The position numbers and the translations under genes were made by a program. This document shows, piece after piece, positions 8,246 to 17,556 of a stretch of 64,000 nt of DNA. The DNA comes from Pseudomonas fluorescens (GTDB lineage: Bacteria > Pseudomonadota > Gammaproteobacteria > Pseudomonadales > Pseudomonadaceae): positions 186,001-250,000 of the forward strand of contig NZ_MOBX01000005.1 in NCBI RefSeq assembly GCF_003732425.1, read 5' to 3'. Within the stretch, counting starts at the first letter, position 1, and every line of letters starts with the position of its first letter. The notes beneath the pieces are model-generated. The model had not been told where the DNA came from, did not search any database, and saw only the letters and a list, made by a program, of their open reading frames with translations.

Positions 8246-8545
8246 ATGAAAACATGGAATCAGTTTCTTACCGATCGCTACCGCCCACTCGAATCCAACC
8301 TCACCGACACCAAGCCCCTGATCATCGACACAACGGCCAACCCGCAAGACATCCTCGAATGCGCCGTCCAGCGCCTGCGCGCTTCAAGCGACCTGCTACG
8401 CACCCTCTACTGCCTCAACTTCAGACAAGCCGACGTCGAAGACATCCCCCACATCACCCACGCCCTCTATCTGCTGACGCAGGATGGCTGTGACCTGCTG
8501 CGGGTTGCGCAGCAGCGGATGCTCAATTGGAGAGCTCCAGCCTGA
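8246..8545 (+). CDS. DUF3077-family protein, copy 2
   Basis: 99 residues from the ATG at 8246, which has GAGGA ten bases upstream; the open frame from 8120 is an extension into the leader. It aligns along its whole length with copy 1 at 7424. Shared segments include RYRPL near residue 12, TLYCLNFRQADVEDIPHIT and the end YLLTQDGCDLLRVAQQR. It is cytoplasmic, helical and of unknown function. An intact antitoxin/toxin pair starts 157 bases downstream, so this unit repeats the DUF3077–antitoxin arrangement of the first copy. Confidence 0.75.
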   Translation: MKTWNQFLTDRYRPLESNLTDTKPLIIDTTANPQDILECAVQRLRASSDLLRTLYCLNFRQADVEDIPHITHALYLLTQDGCDLLRVAQQRMLNWRAPA

Positions 8546-8701
8546 CAAACTCCTCGGCAGGCGCGCTCACAGCTAGAACTGCCTGCCTCTCTCTCGAACA
8601 CTGACGCTGGGATTTCGGCACAAAGCTTAAGGAGCTGCATTTTGCAAACTATTATTGATTGCGTACGATGGGAGCCATTGTTCAACCAAGAGCTCGCTGT
8701 C

Positions 8702-9145
8702 ATGACCACTGAAACCATTGATCACAGTACTCTCGCGCGATTGTTTGAGAATGGTTCGATCAGTAGCGCACATATCGTCGCCAAACCCGGTGGCTGGTCA
8801 ATTCAGATTAAGCAAGGAAACAAAGAATATTCACTGGCAGCACAACGCAGTGGTCAGGTGCGACTGTTCAAGCGGTTCGAAACACTGGTGACCTACCTGC
8901 AAGGAGTAGGTATCAATCACTTCAACGTCGACGCCTCCAGCTATGACCCTCTGCAGATAAAAACCTATGCCCGCCCTGATCGCGCCGAAGCGATGAAACA
9001 AGCTCATGAAGCGGCGGCATATGAAGAATGGGTCAAGCAACAGGTACAAATCAGCATTGATGACCCAAGACCCAGCGTCAGCGATGAAGACGCTCGCAGG
9101 ATATTTGCCGCTAAGCGGGATGCCCTGCGTCAGCGAGTACGTTGA
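8702..9145 (+). CDS. Type II antitoxin, ParC-like N-terminal domain plus PaaA2-like tail
   Basis: 147 residues from MTTETIDHS; the ATG at 8702 has an AAGAG ribosome site, so the longer frame from 8642 is not preferred. Residues 1–85 (HIVAKPGGWSIQIKQGN, LAAQRSGQVRLFKRFETLV) resemble proteins annotated as ParC-family partition-associated, probably the DNA-binding or dimer part. Residues about 108–147 carry the toxin-wrapping segment with the ISIDDPRPSVSDE motif. Its stop overlaps the toxin ATG by one base, so translation is coupled. Such antitoxins normally repress their own operon with the toxin as co-repressor. Confidence 0.82.
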   Translation: MTTETIDHSTLARLFENGSISSAHIVAKPGGWSIQIKQGNKEYSLAAQRSGQVRLFKRFETLVTYLQGVGINHFNVDASSYDPLQIKTYARPDRAEAMKQAHEAAAYEEWVKQQVQISIDDPRPSVSDEDARRIFAAKRDALRQRVR

Positions 9146-9417
9146 TGAGGTTGGTCTGGCGCCAAGAGGCGCTGGATGACCGAGAAAACATCATGGAGCG
9201 TATCGGTCAGGAAAATCCCGCTGCAGCGATTAAGCTCGATGAGCTTTTCGAATCGAAGGGAGAAAGCGTCCGCCAACAGCCAGCTTTATACAAAAGAGGT
9301 ATCGCGCAAGGCACCCGCGAAATGGTTGTCACCCCAAACTACTACATCATCTACACAATCAAAGTTGATGCTGTGGAGATGCTGCGAGTACTGCATACCA
9401 GGCGGCAATGGCTATAA
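9145..9417 (+). CDS. Type II toxin, RelE/ParE family
   Basis: 90 residues from the ATG that shares its A with the antitoxin stop (TGATG). Seen: the N-terminal strand RLVWRQEALDDRENI, two helices with an acidic and basic pattern, the core KRGIAQGTREMVVTPNYYII and the terminal strand VEMLRVLHTRRQWL. This end is typical for RelE/StbE-like toxins, which cleave ribosome-bound mRNA; ParE members instead poison gyrase and share the fold. The sequence alone does not decide which. Length and motifs are complete, so the gene is probably active. A bidirectional terminator follows. Confidence 0.87.
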   Translation: MRLVWRQEALDDRENIMERIGQENPAAAIKLDELFESKGESVRQQPALYKRGIAQGTREMVVTPNYYIIYTIKVDAVEMLRVLHTRRQWL

Positions 9418-9547
9418 AGGCTGAAGAGAAGAAGAACGGCGTTTAGAGTTCGCGGCTACTTAAGTGGCATTATTCTGGCTGTTTAACGCGAACGCTGCGG
9501 GAATAATGGCAGTTGATCTGATAATGACATCCAACCCATCACCCACA

Positions 9548-9576
9548 AAAAAGCCGCCCTCAAGAGGCGGCTTTTT
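9548..9576. terminator. Bidirectional terminator between toxin gene and pckA
   Basis: Arms AAAAAGCCGCC and GGCGGCTTTTT around a seven-base loop end both converging transcripts. Confidence 0.92.
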
Positions 9577-9595
9577 CATTCACCAGAACTAAGTC

Positions 9596-11137
9596 TTACA
9601 ACTTAGGCCCAGCAGCCTTGATCGCGTCGCTCACTTCGAACTTCTTGAAGTTCTCGATGAACAGACCGGCCAGTGCTTTCGCAGCCTCGTCGTACGCAGC
9701 CTTGTCAGCCCAGGTGTTGCGTGGGTTGAGCAGGTTGGTTTCAACGCCCGGTACGGCCAGTGGCACGTCGAGGTTGATGGTGTCGAGGTGTTCGGTGGCG
9801 GCACCGATCAGCGCGCCGCTCTGGATCGCTGCGATCACCGCACGGGTGGTCGGGATGTTGAAGCGTTTGCCGACGCCGTAGCCGCCGCCGGTCCAGCCGG
9901 TGTTGACCAGGTAGACCTTGGAGCCGAAGCCGCGGATGCGCTTGATCAGCAGTTCTGCGTATTCGCCAGCCGGACGCGGGAAGAACGGTGCGCCGAAGCA
10001 GGTGGAGAAGGTCGACTTGATGCCGCTGCCCGAACCCATTTCAGTCGAGCCCACCAGTGCGGTGTAGCCGGACAGGAAGTGGTAAGCCGCTTGTTCTTCG
10101 TTGAGGATCGACACTGGCGGCAGGACGCCGGTCAGGTCGCAGGTCAGGAAGATCACAGCGTTTGGCTCGCCACCCAGGTTCTTCTCGGAACGCTTGGCAA
10201 CGTGCTCCAGCGGGTACGCGGCGCGGCTGTTCTGGGTCAGGCTGACATCGGCGTAGTCGGCGTGCTTGGCGTCGTCGATGACGACGTTTTCCAGCACGGC
10301 GCCGTGCTTGATGGCTTTCCAGATGACCGGCTCATTCTTCTCGGAGAGGTCGATGCACTTGGCATAGCAACCGCCCTCGATGTTGAACACCACGCCTTCG
10401 CCCCAGCCGTGTTCGTCGTCACCGATCAGGTAACGGCTTTCGTCGGCCGACAGGGTGGTTTTACCGGTGCCCGACAGACCGAAGAACAGGGTCACGTCGC
10501 CTTCTTCGCCGATGTTGGCAGCGCAGTGCATTGGCAGCACGTCAGCGGCCGGCAGCAGGAAGTTCTGCACGGAGAACATGGCTTTCTTCATCTCACCGGC
10601 GTAACGCATGCCGGCGATCAGCACTTTCTTCTGTGCGAAGTTGAGGATCACGCAACCATCGGAGTTGGTGCCATCACGCTCAGGCACGCATTCGAAGTTG
10701 GCCACGTTGAGCACTTGCCACTCTTCACGACCGGCCGGGTTGTACTGGGCCGGGTTGATGAACAGGCAACGACCGAACAGATTCTGCCAGGCAGTCTGGG
10801 TGGTCATTTTCACGGCCAGGTAGTGATCTTCCGCCGCGCCTACATGCACGTGGGACACAAAGTGCTCTTGCGCGTTGTTGAAGGCTTCTACGCGAGCCCA
10901 CAGCGCATCGAACTTGTCGGCCGGGAACTTGCGGTTGATCGGGCCCCAGGCGATAGCGGCCTGGGTGGAAGGCTCTTCAACGATGAAACGGTCAACAGGC
11001 GAACGACCGGTGCGGTGACCAGTGCGAACAACCAGAGCGCCGGTATCGGCAAGCTCGCCCTCACCGCGTTGCAGGGCTTCTTTAACCAGATCATCAACAC
11101 TCAGATCGGTGTACACGGCGTTATTGGCTTGCGTCAT
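9596..11137 (-). CDS. pckA: Phosphoenolpyruvate carboxykinase (ATP)
   Basis: 513 residues from [10 protein letters not shown]; the ATG at 11137 has GGGGA six bases upstream, and 513 is the family length. The enzyme converts oxaloacetate and ATP to phosphoenolpyruvate, the first step of gluconeogenesis, in the cytoplasm. Seen: P-loop [11 protein letters not shown], the kinase loop [30 protein letters not shown] in the N-terminal substrate site, and the later [10 protein letters not shown] segment. It neighbours hslO as in other pseudomonads. An inverted repeat in its 5' region may serve regulation by carbon source. Confidence 0.98.
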   Translation of the reverse strand: MTQANNAVYTDLSVDDLVKEALQRGEGELADTGALVVRTGHRTGRSPVDRFIVEEPSTQAAIAWGPINRKFPADKFDALWARVEAFNNAQEHFVSHVHVGAAEDHYLAVKMTTQTAWQNLFGRCLFINPAQYNPAGREEWQVLNVANFECVPERDGTNSDGCVILNFAQKKVLIAGMRYAGEMKKAMFSVQNFLLPAADVLPMHCAANIGEEGDVTLFFGLSGTGKTTLSADESRYLIGDDEHGWGEGVVFNIEGGCYAKCIDLSEKNEPVIWKAIKHGAVLENVVIDDAKHADYADVSLTQNSRAAYPLEHVAKRSEKNLGGEPNAVIFLTCDLTGVLPPVSILNEEQAAYHFLSGYTALVGSTEMGSGSGIKSTFSTCFGAPFFPRPAGEYAELLIKRIRGFGSKVYLVNTGWTGGGYGVGKRFNIPTTRAVIAAIQSGALIGAATEHLDTINLDVPLAVPGVETNLLNPRNTWADKAAYDEAAKALAGLFIENFKKFEVSDAIKAAGPKL

Positions 11138-11181
11138 GAGGTTCCCCGTCGGCCAGTGGCCGAGTGTGCTCCAAACGTTTT

Positions 11182-11206
11182 GTAGTAGAAAGTCGTGCAC
11201 TACTAC
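11182..11206. promoter_or_regulatory. Inverted repeat GTAGTAG…CTACTAC upstream of pckA
   Basis: Seven-base arms at 11182–11188 and 11200–11206, about 50–70 bases before the pckA start. A second imperfect repeat (CGTAACGG…CGTTACG) follows near 11264–11290. Either may be an operator or an mRNA stem; the regulator is unknown. Confidence 0.3.
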
Positions 11207-11318
11207 CGCGAAAAAAGTGGGCCGGATTATGCCAGAAAAGCCCAAAAAGAGTAGGGTCCTCCCGTCGTAACGGCGAAATTCCGTCGTTACGCAGTGAATT
11301 TACCTGCGCTGAACCGTT

Positions 11319-12221
11319 TTAGTGCCGGGTATCTGACGGCGTGTCGACGCCTGCGCCAGCGAACAATTGAGCAATATCAGCCGCGTCGAACAGGTAACGC
11401 TGGTTGCAGAACTGGCAATCGATCTCGACTTCGCCACCGCGTTCGGCCACCAGTGCCTGCGCATCTTCCAGACCCAGACTGACCAGCGCATTGCCCGAGC
11501 GTTCCCGCGAGCAGCTGCAACGGAAGCGCAGGTTCTGCACATCGAACAGGCGCACCTGCTCTTCGTGGTAGAGGCGATGCAATACGGTTTCGTTGTCCAG
11601 GCTCAACAACTCATCGGCGGTCAGCGTGCTCGCCAGTGCAGTGATGTGCTGCCAGCTTTCGGCGCGTTCTTCTTCATCTTTCAAACGGTCGGCCGGCAGT
11701 TGCTGCAACAGCATCCCGCGGGCACGACGGCCGTCGGCGAACAGCTTGAAGCGCGTGCCGACCTGTTGCGACATGACGAAATAGTTGGTGAAGCATTCCG
11801 ACAAGGTTTCGCCATCGAGATCGACGATGCCCTGGTAGCGCTGGCCCACAGTCGGGTCGACGGTCAGGGTCAGGTCGCCGCCCGGCATCAGGTCGGCAAG
11901 GGTGGCATCCGGCGCGATCTGCTCGGCGTTGTAACGCGCCAGGCCACGGATCTCGCGCTCGCTGGAGCATTCAATCATCAGCAAGGGAATCGGGCCTTCC
12001 GAGCGCGCCTGCAGAATCAGCAGACCATCGAACTTCAGAGTGCCCACCAGCAACGAGGCGGCCGCCATCAATTCGCCGAGCAGTTGCGCGACCGGCTCCG
12101 GGTACGGGTGCTTGGCGAGGACTTCGGCGTAGCTGCGTTCAAGCGCAACCAGTTCGCCGCGTGTGTCGCTGTCATCGAAGATGAAGCGTTGGGTGAAATC
12201 GGTATCCGTTAGATCGGTCAT
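11319..12221 (-). CDS. hslO: Redox-regulated chaperone Hsp33
   Basis: 300 residues, the usual length. Hsp33 is a cytoplasmic holdase that binds unfolding proteins after oxidation releases its zinc. Seen: the four zinc-ligand cysteines C235 and C237 (RCSCSR) and C269 and C272 (DCQFCN), plus conserved segments of the N-terminal domain such as [12 protein letters not shown] and [12 protein letters not shown]. It is transcribed toward pckA, with which it shares a 180-base spacer, and divergently from the PAP2 phosphatase gene. The start ATG at 12221 follows a short ACCTATG context without a strong ribosome site. Confidence 0.97.
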   Translation of the reverse strand: MTDLTDTDFTQRFIFDDSDTRGELVALERSYAEVLAKHPYPEPVAQLLGELMAAASLLVGTLKFDGLLILQARSEGPIPLLMIECSSEREIRGLARYNAEQIAPDATLADLMPGGDLTLTVDPTVGQRYQGIVDLDGETLSECFTNYFVMSQQVGTRFKLFADGRRARGMLLQQLPADRLKDEEERAESWQHITALASTLTADELLSLDNETVLHRLYHEEQVRLFDVQNLRFRCSCSRERSGNALVSLGLEDAQALVAERGGEVEIDCQFCNQRYLFDAADIAQLFAGAGVDTPSDTRH

Positions 12222-12326
12222 AGGTCTGGGTATCTGAAAGTGATGACAAAATGGTTACAAAACGTGAAAATTTGCGTTTCTTGGCACCCTTTTTGGTGCC
12301 GACTGCTTAGCCATGGGAGGCATTTT

Positions 12327-13130
12327 ATGAACAATCCGGGTTTGTTCCAATCAAGGTGGAACCTCGGCCGGCTGGTTCTGTGCAACGCAGTGCCATTAGC
12401 GCTACTGGCTTTCTGGTTATGGCCTACGGGCAACTCGCTGTGTGTGATTTTCGACGAGTGGCTGTTCCGCTCGCTCAACACACCGCTGGCCAGCAACCCG
12501 ATATGGCTCCACATCTGGGCAATTGCAAGTCTGCGCCCGTTCGACATCGTTGTCGGGCTGATTCTGCTGACGCTGCTGATCAAGGGCGACTGGGTGTTCA
12601 AGGCCATTGATGTGCGTCGTGCATTCTTCGGTTTTTTCTCGATCCTGCTGTTGATGGTGGTGATCCGCACGCTGTTTTCCAAGTTCGCCGACCACATGGA
12701 CTGGCAACACAGCAGCCCGTCGATGGTGCTGGAAGGCGCGGTGCATATCAGCGATTACTTCCCGCACCTGGAGAAGACCTGGGAGCTGAAGGATCGCTCG
12801 AGCCAGAGTTTCCCCGGTGATCATGCTTCGGTGTTGCTGATCTGGGCGCTGTTCATGGGCGTGTTCAGCCGTACGGTTGGCCAGTTTGTGACGATCTGGG
12901 GTCTGGCATTGTTGTTCATGCTGCCGCGTCTGGTGGCCGGTGCGCATTGGGGTCAGGACGATTACATCGGCGGTATGCTGCTGGCGGTGTGGGCGTTGGG
13001 CTGGGGTTACTACACGCCGTTTGCGTATCACGCCGCGAACTTCTGGCTGAAGGTGACGGCGCCGGTCTTTGCGTTGCTGGGCAAGTTGCCGCTGGTTTCG
13101 CGGATGAGTGTGGTATCAGCAGCAAACTGA
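12327..13130 (+). CDS. PAP2-family membrane phosphatase
   Basis: 267 residues from MNNPGLFQSR, whose ATG has GGGAGG nine bases upstream; the frame from 12240 is longer but lacks a ribosome site. About six membrane helices are visible. The PAP2 signature appears as SFPGDH (phosphatase motif 2) and RLVAGAHWGQDD (motif 3), facing the periplasm. Members remove or transfer phosphate on lipids such as undecaprenyl pyrophosphate or lipid A (LpxT-like). The substrate cannot be read from the sequence. Its position next to hslO and hslR is conserved in P. aeruginosa as I remember it. Confidence 0.87.
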   Translation: MNNPGLFQSRWNLGRLVLCNAVPLALLAFWLWPTGNSLCVIFDEWLFRSLNTPLASNPIWLHIWAIASLRPFDIVVGLILLTLLIKGDWVFKAIDVRRAFFGFFSILLLMVVIRTLFSKFADHMDWQHSSPSMVLEGAVHISDYFPHLEKTWELKDRSSQSFPGDHASVLLIWALFMGVFSRTVGQFVTIWGLALLFMLPRLVAGAHWGQDDYIGGMLLAVWALGWGYYTPFAYHAANFWLKVTAPVFALLGKLPLVSRMSVVSAAN

Positions 13131-13147
13131 CAGTTTTGCGCAACACC

Positions 13148-13296
13148 TGTGGCGAGGGAACTTGCTCCCGCTGGCGGCCGAAGGACGCTCTGTTCCATCG
13201 AGCACGTATTCCAGAATACAAACGCATCGACGGGTATAGCGACTGCTGCGCAGCCGAGCGGGACGGTGCGACGATTCGACAAGCTCCCTCGCCACA
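13148..13296. repeat. Family C long inverted repeat
   Basis: Arms at 13148–13172 and 13278–13296 flank a stem-loop region of about 100 bases; it separates the convergent PAP2 and hslR genes. Confidence 0.85.
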
Positions 13297-13297
13297 A

Positions 13298-13705
13298 TTA
13301 CTCGTCGTTACTGCTGCCGCGAAACTTGAACAAATCCCGCCGCTGCTTCTTGCTCGGCTTGCCGTCGGTGCTCACACCCAGCGCCCCCGCCTTGCGCATC
13401 GCCGCAGCCGCTTCACGCTTGGCAATGCTCGCCTCGGTCTCCGAATACAACGTCTGCGCTTCGGGCGCGCCACGCCGCACAATTGACAACGCCTCGACCT
13501 TCACCGTGCGCACCTCAAAACCGGTACGAATCTCGAACTCATCACCAATGCGCGGCTCTTTGCCAGGCTTGCAGCGCTCACCGCGACAATGCACCTTGCC
13601 GCTTTCGATCGCCGCTTTGGCCAAGGCACGGGTTTTGTAAAAACGCGCGGCCCACAGCCACTTGTCGAGACGGACCTTGTCGTCCTCTTCGCTTTTTTGT
13701 GCCAT
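13298..13705 (-). CDS. hslR: Ribosome-associated heat shock protein Hsp15 (S4 domain)
   Basis: 135 residues from MAQKSEEDDK, with GAGGA before the ATG at 13705. Seen: the S4 RNA-binding domain VRLDKWLWAARFYKTRALAK, followed by GKVHCRGERCKPGKEPRIGD. A basic C-terminal tail (KPSKKQRRDLFKFRG) follows. Family knowledge: Hsp15 binds the large ribosomal subunit carrying a stalled nascent chain and helps recycle it. It is transcribed away from rimA, whose start is about 118 bases away. Confidence 0.93.
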   Translation of the reverse strand: MAQKSEEDDKVRLDKWLWAARFYKTRALAKAAIESGKVHCRGERCKPGKEPRIGDEFEIRTGFEVRTVKVEALSIVRRGAPEAQTLYSETEASIAKREAAAAMRKAGALGVSTDGKPSKKQRRDLFKFRGSSNDE

Positions 13706-13822
13706 TTGAATTCCTCGTTCAGCCAGTAGTCGGAACTGTACTACCGTTTCTGTCGGGCGCAAGAACTCGGCCCTCCAGATAGACTGTGATCTTGGCCGGT
13801 GCACCGGCATGGGGGTGCTCGA

Positions 13823-14602
13823 GTGACTAAATTTCCCTCTTCATTGACCTCGACCCACACCGGTTGCCAGGGCTGCCAGCACAGTGAACCTTTGGGCTTC
13901 GATTTTGACTATGCCTACCAACCCATCGTGGACCTGCGCGGCCAGTCGATTTTTGCCCATGATGCACTGGTTCGTGGTGTGAACGGTGAAGGCGCACTCA
14001 CTGTGTTGGATCAGGTTACAGAAGAAAACCGCTACCGTTTTGACCAGCTCTGCCGGACCCGCGCCATTGAAGGCGCGGCCGATCTAAATATGCAGACACA
14101 CTTGTCGATCAACTTCATGCCCAACGCCGTCTATCGTCCAGAGCTGTGCATTCGCAGTACGCTCGAGGCGGCAAAAAAACATCGTTTCCCCATCGACCGA
14201 CTGATTTTCGAAACCCTGGAAAGCGAGCACGTAGATAACTATCGCCATTTGACCAATATTCTGCGTGAATACCGCGAATTCGGCTTCAAGACTGCCATCG
14301 ACGATTTCGGTGCCGGTTATTCGGGGCTCAATCTGCTGGCCGATTTCCAACCGGACCTGATCAAACTCGACATGGCGCTGATCCGCGATGTCGACCAAGA
14401 CCGTGTTCGTCAGGCGATCGTCCGGGGGATTGTCACAATCTGTGCGGAGTTGAACGTTACAGTCATTGCCGAAGGCATCGAGAGCGCCGGTGAACGGGAT
14501 TTCCTGGCGGACTGTGGAATATTTCTGATGCAGGGATACTGGTTCGCCAAACCTGCATTCAAAGCGTTGGCCCGGATTTCACCTGAGGCCTGGACGCGTT
14601 AA
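13823..14602 (+). CDS. rimA: EAL-domain c-di-GMP phosphodiesterase RimA, with DAL in place of EAL
   Basis: 259 residues from the GTG at 13823 (GGGGG upstream); a GTG at 13799 is an alternative. A short N-terminus with CQGC (C15, C18) leads into one EAL domain of the type fused to BLUF sensors elsewhere. Seen: SINFMPNAVY, IFETLESEH, AIDDFGAGYSGLNLL, DLIKLDMALI, VIAEGIES and QGYWFAKP. The signature glutamate is replaced by aspartate (AHDALVRG, D47). Rest of the metal site looks complete. Work on P. fluorescens describes rimA-rimB-rimK as an operon where c-di-GMP and RimA control RimK-dependent modification of ribosomal protein S6. The order here fits. Confidence 0.85.
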   Translation: MTKFPSSLTSTHTGCQGCQHSEPLGFDFDYAYQPIVDLRGQSIFAHDALVRGVNGEGALTVLDQVTEENRYRFDQLCRTRAIEGAADLNMQTHLSINFMPNAVYRPELCIRSTLEAAKKHRFPIDRLIFETLESEHVDNYRHLTNILREYREFGFKTAIDDFGAGYSGLNLLADFQPDLIKLDMALIRDVDQDRVRQAIVRGIVTICAELNVTVIAEGIESAGERDFLADCGIFLMQGYWFAKPAFKALARISPEAWTR

Positions 14603-14618
14603 TCGTTGGTTTTTTCTA

Positions 14619-15098
14619 TTGAAGACATTTGACCATTTGACCGTTGTCGGTCTGCGCGAGTGGGTGGCGCTCCCGGATTTGGGAGTCGCGGGCCTGCGAG
14701 CGAAAATCGACACTGGCGCTAGCACTTCCAGCCTGCATGCCACCGACATCGAACCGTTCGAACGCGACGGCGAGAAGTGGGTGCGTTTCACCGCGCACCT
14801 GGGCACGGTGGTGCAGTTGCGTCACCGCCGCTGCGAAGCGCCGCTGGTGACGCGCAAAACCATCAAGAGCTCCAACGGACATGCCCAGGAGCGTTATGTG
14901 ATCAGCACCACCCTTGCCCTGGGTGATCGGGTCTGGCCGGTCGAGTTCACCCTCGCCTGCCGCAAGTCCATGCGCTATCGCCTGTTGCTCGGTTCCAAAG
15001 CCCTGATCGATGGCCAGTTGGTGGTCAATCCGGGTATCAAGTATGTACAAGACAAGCCGGTGTTCCCGGTATCTACCTCCTCCACAGGTGTTGCATGA
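14619..15098 (+). CDS. rimB: Retropepsin-like aspartic protease RimB
   Basis: 159 residues. The start is a TTG at 14619 by similarity to the usual [15 protein letters not shown]-terminus; no ribosome site is visible, and the gene lies 16 bases after rimA, so coupling is likely. Seen: the catalytic aspartic motif [14 protein letters not shown] (D31), then a small beta fold ending in [18 protein letters not shown]. Older annotation calls this family ATP-dependent zinc protease, but the DTGA motif points to a retropepsin fold. Family knowledge: it partners RimK and trims the glutamate tails. Its stop overlaps the rimK ATG by four bases. Confidence 0.88.
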   Translation: MKTFDHLTVVGLREWVALPDLGVAGLRAKIDTGASTSSLHATDIEPFERDGEKWVRFTAHLGTVVQLRHRRCEAPLVTRKTIKSSNGHAQERYVISTTLALGDRVWPVEFTLACRKSMRYRLLLGSKALIDGQLVVNPGIKYVQDKPVFPVSTSSTGVA

Positions 15099-16000
15099 AG
15101 ATCGCTGTGCTGTCGCGGAACCCGCGTCTGTATTCCACCCGCCGTCTGGTCGAAGCCGGAACCGAGCGCGGGCATGAAATGGTAGTGATCGACACCTTGC
15201 GCGCCTACATGAACATCGCCAGCCACAAGCCGCAGATCCACTATCGCGGCAAACCGCTGGAGGGTTTCGACGCGGTGATTCCGCGGATCGGCGCGTCGGT
15301 GACGTTTTACGGCTGCGCGGTGTTGCGCCAGTTTGAAATGATGGGGGTGTTCCCGCTCAATGAATCGGTGGCCATCGCCCGCTCGCGGGACAAGCTGCGT
15401 TCACTGCAACTGCTGTCGCGGCGCGGCATCGGTCTGCCGGTGACCGGTTTTGCTCACTCGCCGGATGACATTCCCGACCTGATCGACATGGTCAACGGCG
15501 CGCCATTGGTGATCAAGGTGCTGGAAGGCACCCAAGGCATCGGTGTGGTGTTGTGCGAAACCGCCACGGCGGCAGAGTCGGTGATCGAGGCGTTCATGGG
15601 CCTGAAGCAAAACATCATGGTTCAGGAATACATCAAGGAAGCGGGCGGCGCGGATATTCGTTGCTTCGTGGTGGGCGACAAAGTCATCGCCGCGATGAAG
15701 CGTCAGGCCAAGCCGGGCGAATTCCGCTCCAACCTGCATCGTGGCGGCAGCGCCAGCCTGATCAAGATCACCCCGGAAGAACGCATGACCGCATTGCGCG
15801 CCGCGAAAGTCATGGGCCTGGCGGTGGCGGGTGTGGACATCCTGCGTTCCAATCACGGGCCGCTGGTAATGGAAGTGAACTCGTCACCGGGTCTGGAAGG
15901 GATCGAGACCACCACGGGGAAGAATGTGGCGGGGATCATCATCGAGCATCTTGAGAAGAATGGCGGGCCGAATATGACTCGCACCAAGGGCAAAGGTTAA
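15095..16000 (+). CDS. rimK: Ribosomal protein S6 glutamate ligase RimK
   Basis: 301 residues, ATP-grasp fold. RimK adds glutamates to the C-terminus of ribosomal protein S6 and can make poly-alpha-glutamate. Seen: the N-terminal start [18 protein letters not shown], the ATP-binding region [35 protein letters not shown], and the metal-binding end [13 protein letters not shown]. It overlaps rimB by ATGA. In P. fluorescens this system links c-di-GMP to ribosome composition and the proteome during plant colonisation; the role here is inferred from gene order. Confidence 0.97.
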   Translation: MKIAVLSRNPRLYSTRRLVEAGTERGHEMVVIDTLRAYMNIASHKPQIHYRGKPLEGFDAVIPRIGASVTFYGCAVLRQFEMMGVFPLNESVAIARSRDKLRSLQLLSRRGIGLPVTGFAHSPDDIPDLIDMVNGAPLVIKVLEGTQGIGVVLCETATAAESVIEAFMGLKQNIMVQEYIKEAGGADIRCFVVGDKVIAAMKRQAKPGEFRSNLHRGGSASLIKITPEERMTALRAAKVMGLAVAGVDILRSNHGPLVMEVNSSPGLEGIETTTGKNVAGIIIEHLEKNGGPNMTRTKGKG

Positions 16001-16031
16001 CCCAGAGATATTCGGCGGCTGGAAAGCCGCC

Positions 16032-16098
16032 TTCGCGAGCAGGCTCGCTCCCACAGTTGATCGCATTCCAAAATGTGGGAGCGAGCGTGCTCGCGAAG
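16032..16098. repeat. Family A REP pair
   Basis: Inverted REP copies with a 23-base loop after rimK, before the convergent envZ gene. Confidence 0.92.
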
Positions 16099-16129
16099 GG
16101 GCCATCCGCCCTATTGAAGATCTCAGCGC

Positions 16130-17443
16130 TTAAACAGCATCACGCGGCAACATCAACCCCAACGGCAACCGCACCCGCGCCTCCAATCCGCCTCCGGAGC
16201 GGTTGCGCAGTTCGACATTGCCGCCATGCATCGAAGCAATCCGCTTCACGATCGCCAGGCCCAGGCCTGTGCCTTTGCCACCGCGGGCACGATCGCCTCG
16301 GGTGAACGGGTTGAAAATCGCCTCAAGCTCCGAAGGATCGATACCCGCGCCACGGTCCATCACGCTCAGCACCACATACGGCGCACTGACGTCACCGGAC
16401 ACATAAGCTGCGACCTCAACGCTGCCACCGGCATGGTTCAAGGCGTTGCCGATCAGGTTGTTGAGCAACCGCTTCATCGACACCCGACGCAACGGAAACG
16501 GCTGGATCGGCTCCAGACGCAAACGCACCCGCTCTTCATTCTGGTTGTACGGCGCAGCCACTTCGCGCACCAGATCGCTGAGATCCACCTCTTCCACAGA
16601 CTCGTCGCGACCATCGCGAATAAACGCGAGGAACTGGTCGAGAATCGCGTCCATGTCTTCGATGTCGCGGACCATGTCATCGGTCAAGTCATTGCGATCG
16701 CCCATCAACTCCAGCGACAGGCGCAATCGGGTCAATGGTGTGCGCAAGTCATGGGACACACCGGCCAGCATCAATTCGCGCTCGCGTCCGGCCTGTTCGA
16801 CGTCTTCGGCCATCTGGTTGAAGGCGCGATAGACCTCGGTCATTTCGCTCGGCGTGTCGCTGATCGGCAGCCGCACGCTGCGGCCCTGACCGAGTTGCCG
16901 GGCGGCGTAGACCAAGCGTTTCAATGGCTGGTTGAGCTGGCTGACGAAAATCCATGCAGACGCCGTCGACAACAAGCCGATGGCGAGGAACCAGCCGAGC
17001 ACGTTCCAGATTTTCTGGCCGCGCAACGGGTGCGGATACAACGGCACCTTCAGCCAGCCATCACCGAGGCTCGGCGCACGCACCCACAATGCCGGCGGCG
17101 AATGCATGCGCAAACGCACTTCGGTATCGGCGCCCAGCTCCGCCTGCATCTGCCGCTGGTAGATTTCGCTGTACGGCCAGTGCTGCTCACCTTCCGGCAC
17201 ACCGGCGCCGACCACCCGGATCAGGGTCGCGGCATCAGCGATCTTCGCGCGGTTTTCTTCGTCAGCGGCCCAATAGGCACGCAGCGTCAGGGCGACGCCG
17301 TGGCTGTATTGGCGGTCCACCAGCACGTCCTCGTTCATCAACAGATAAACCAGGGTCAGCGCTTTGGAAAACAGCACGACGATGAGCACCAGCCAGAGGG
17401 TGCGGGAGAAAAAACTTTGGGGGAACCAGACGGGGGTTTTCAT
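16130..17443 (-). CDS. envZ: EnvZ/AmgS-type sensor histidine kinase
   Basis: 437 residues. Order: membrane helix at about 15–35, periplasmic sensor about 36–144, second helix about 145–167, HAMP linker, dimerisation and phosphoacceptor segment AGVSHDLRTPLTRLRLS (H231), then the ATPase domain with N-box LLNNLIGNALNHAGG, DRGAGID and GKGTGLGLAIVKR. It phosphorylates the OmpR-like regulator encoded upstream on the same strand. In P. aeruginosa the orthologous pair is AmgSR, which responds to envelope stress and aminoglycoside-induced membrane damage; here that is inferred from gene order. Confidence 0.93.
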   Translation of the reverse strand: MKTPVWFPQSFFSRTLWLVLIVVLFSKALTLVYLLMNEDVLVDRQYSHGVALTLRAYWAADEENRAKIADAATLIRVVGAGVPEGEQHWPYSEIYQRQMQAELGADTEVRLRMHSPPALWVRAPSLGDGWLKVPLYPHPLRGQKIWNVLGWFLAIGLLSTASAWIFVSQLNQPLKRLVYAARQLGQGRSVRLPISDTPSEMTEVYRAFNQMAEDVEQAGRERELMLAGVSHDLRTPLTRLRLSLELMGDRNDLTDDMVRDIEDMDAILDQFLAFIRDGRDESVEEVDLSDLVREVAAPYNQNEERVRLRLEPIQPFPLRRVSMKRLLNNLIGNALNHAGGSVEVAAYVSGDVSAPYVVLSVMDRGAGIDPSELEAIFNPFTRGDRARGGKGTGLGLAIVKRIASMHGGNVELRNRSGGGLEARVRLPLGLMLPRDAV

Positions 17444-17458
17444 CTATAACCGCTACAC

Positions 17459-17548
17459 ACTTGCAGGAGCGAGCCATGCTCGCATATTGCGGATTGCGAG
17501 TCTGCGGGCATGGCCGTTCGACCAAGACCTGCAGACCCGCTCCTACAA
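17459..17548. repeat. Divergent REP-like inverted repeat between ompR and envZ
   Basis: The arms TTGCAGGAGCGAGCCATGCTCG and CAGACCCGCTCCTACAA are related to family A but degraded. It lies in the spacer between the two operon genes. Confidence 0.6.
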
Positions 17549-17556
17549 ATCACCGA

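Noticed and set aside
8007..8249. Rightward 80-codon frame in the gap before DUF3077 copy 2
   Set aside because: Lies over the hairpin leader, has no ribosome site and no similarity that I recognise.
9788..11185. Rightward frame of 465 codons opposite pckA
   Set aside because: Antisense shadow; pckA has all expected motifs and a good start.
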